The translations under genes and the position numbers were made by a program. From an uncultured Thermoguttaceae bacterium (GTDB lineage Bacteria > Planctomycetota > Planctomycetia > Pirellulales > Thermoguttaceae): DNA of 64,000 nt. The notes below the pieces were generated by a model that searched no databases, was not told the DNA's origin, and worked only from the letters and a program-made list of their open reading frames with translations. The DNA lies in assembly GCA_937951625.1 (NCBI GenBank), contig CALFBP010000014.1, positions 36,222-100,221 on the forward strand, written 5' to 3'. Positions 63,243 through 64,000 of the stretch are shown piece after piece (position 1 is the stretch's first letter; each line of letters starts with the position of its first letter).

Positions 63243-63962
63243 TTTTCTCAATCCCCCCAAAGTTAACTCCCTCCTCGTGACTGGCTGCGGCCCTTGGGCA
63301 AAGGACAAGTTTTAATCGATCGGTAAAATCTACACCGACTTTAGCCGCCCTTACCGCCCTCCCTCATGGCCCCCTTCATGATGAGAAAGTTGTGAAATAG
63401 GGGCGAAAACTCCACCATATTGTGGGGGCATATCTTGCCTTTCATTGGTGCCACCCCGACGGCAACTCACTTAAGTTCGGGGCTCTTAAAAGTTAACGGG
63501 CTGAAAAACATGACGCGGTGCCTGCTTAGGGCACCAAAGCCCCTCGCGGCAGCTATCAGTTAGGATTGCCCTGGCTCTTCTGTACGTAGCCGACTGTTCT
63601 TGGGCTAATCGGACCCGGCGTGCAGTGAAGTTACCGAGTCTGGCGACTGTCTTGCGCCCTCGCTGAGGGGCCTGACATCCCTCCACAATCCTGGCTGGGG
63701 GGAAATTTGGGCAATCTTTACTCAACGTTTCGTCATAACTGGATTGCTAAACATTGGTTATACCCCTAATCGATGCGTGTTTCGCTTGGTGTTATCCGAT
63801 TCTGCCCAATGTAAGGAAATTGTGTCCTTTGCGTTTTATGTGTTCTCTGGTGATTTCAGCGGAAGTTGCGATCCGAATCAAAGTGCGGCCAGAACAGGGG
63901 CAATCCGCGAAAAAGGTCGGAGCTCTTCGTAGCTTCCGGCAAGTCAGCGAAGGGAGAAACAG
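63243..63962. other. Non-coding gap at the right end
   Basis: About 720 bases with no supported gene; short minus-strand frames have no recognisable domain. The right part must hold the promoter of the gene that begins at 63963. Confidence 0.4.
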
Positions 63963-64000
63963 ATGGGACAGCACGCTCGCGAGTTGGCTGCCTGGGCGCT
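63963..64000 (+). CDS. Start of a gene cut by the window edge
   Basis: An ATG at 63963 with AAGGGAG at normal spacing begins a reading frame that runs to the last base, giving MGQHARELAAWA. The ribosome site and open frame support a real start; the product is unknown. Confidence 0.5.
   Translation, partial: MGQHARELAAWA

Noticed and set aside
1..64000. tRNA, rRNA and CRISPR content
   Set aside because: No cloverleaf with a conserved T-arm, no rRNA stretch and no regularly spaced direct repeat of CRISPR size was found by eye. A tRNAscan or Infernal run would be decisive.

Overview
The window is GC-rich, gene-dense bacterial DNA that most probably comes from a planctomycete of the Pirellulales type. 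The evidence is the combination of two DUF1559-type pseudopilins, a secreted FG-GAP/VCBS repeat protein, exported Gfo/Idh/MocA oxidoreductases, PQQ-like beta-propeller proteins, a PknB-type kinase with a long C-terminal extension, and an ECF sigma factor followed by a very long anti-sigma-like protein. A thermophilic relative such as Thermogutta would fit, but this is inference from gene content only. No rRNA, tRNA, CRISPR array or complete transposon was recognised.

Layout. 1-17 kb: an NlpC/P60-like fragment, a CoA-disulfide-reductase/rhodanese fusion, a CsrA-like regulator next to the flagellar stator pair motA-motB, then a long minus-strand block: acetyl-esterase-like hydrolase, TAT-exported oxidoreductase, phosphodiester glycosidase, anchored thioredoxin, an MgtE lacking its N domain, membrane-tethered trypsin-like protease, mscL, and a second exported oxidoreductase. 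17-26 kb: a thiolase translationally coupled to an unusual dehydrogenase-hydratase fusion, a zinc-ribbon membrane protein, a ModB/ModC-type transporter pair without a binding protein, a GH127-type glycosidase and a Nudix hydrolase. 26-38 kb: ftsH, a pseudopilin plus small lipoprotein, a cupin-like protein of unknown role, an SpsF-like nucleotidyltransferase, a redoxin, a Ser/Thr kinase, hemB and an amino-acid permease. 38-46 kb: a minus-strand pair made of a 188-residue unknown and an SNF2 helicase, a plus-strand coiled-coil/beta-propeller operon, and a rhamnogalacturonan-lyase-like PL11 protein. 46-54.5 kb: sigma/anti-sigma pair, a low-complexity repeat patch, then an eight-haem cytochrome c with a C-terminal membrane domain, an OprO/OprP-like porin and a convergent PAS-AraC regulator. 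54.5-64 kb: a second pseudopilin/lipoprotein cassette, an 11-repeat FG-GAP protein, an unknown secreted protein, a sugar isomerase-like protein, an ArfB-like ribosome rescue factor, a UVR-motif protein and the first codons of a further gene.

How the parts may fit together. Polysaccharide breakdown is a recurring theme (esterase, PL11, GH127, exported oxidoreductases, sugar isomerase), although these genes are scattered rather than organised as one locus. The parts least like standard textbook systems are the octahaem cytochrome/porin/PAS-AraC neighbourhood, the thiolase plus reversed dehydrogenase-hydratase pair, the CsrA-like protein with a possible second half-domain, and the 188-residue unknown coupled to the SNF2 helicase. 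Intergenic DNA carries short palindromic repeats that look like a genome-wide family.
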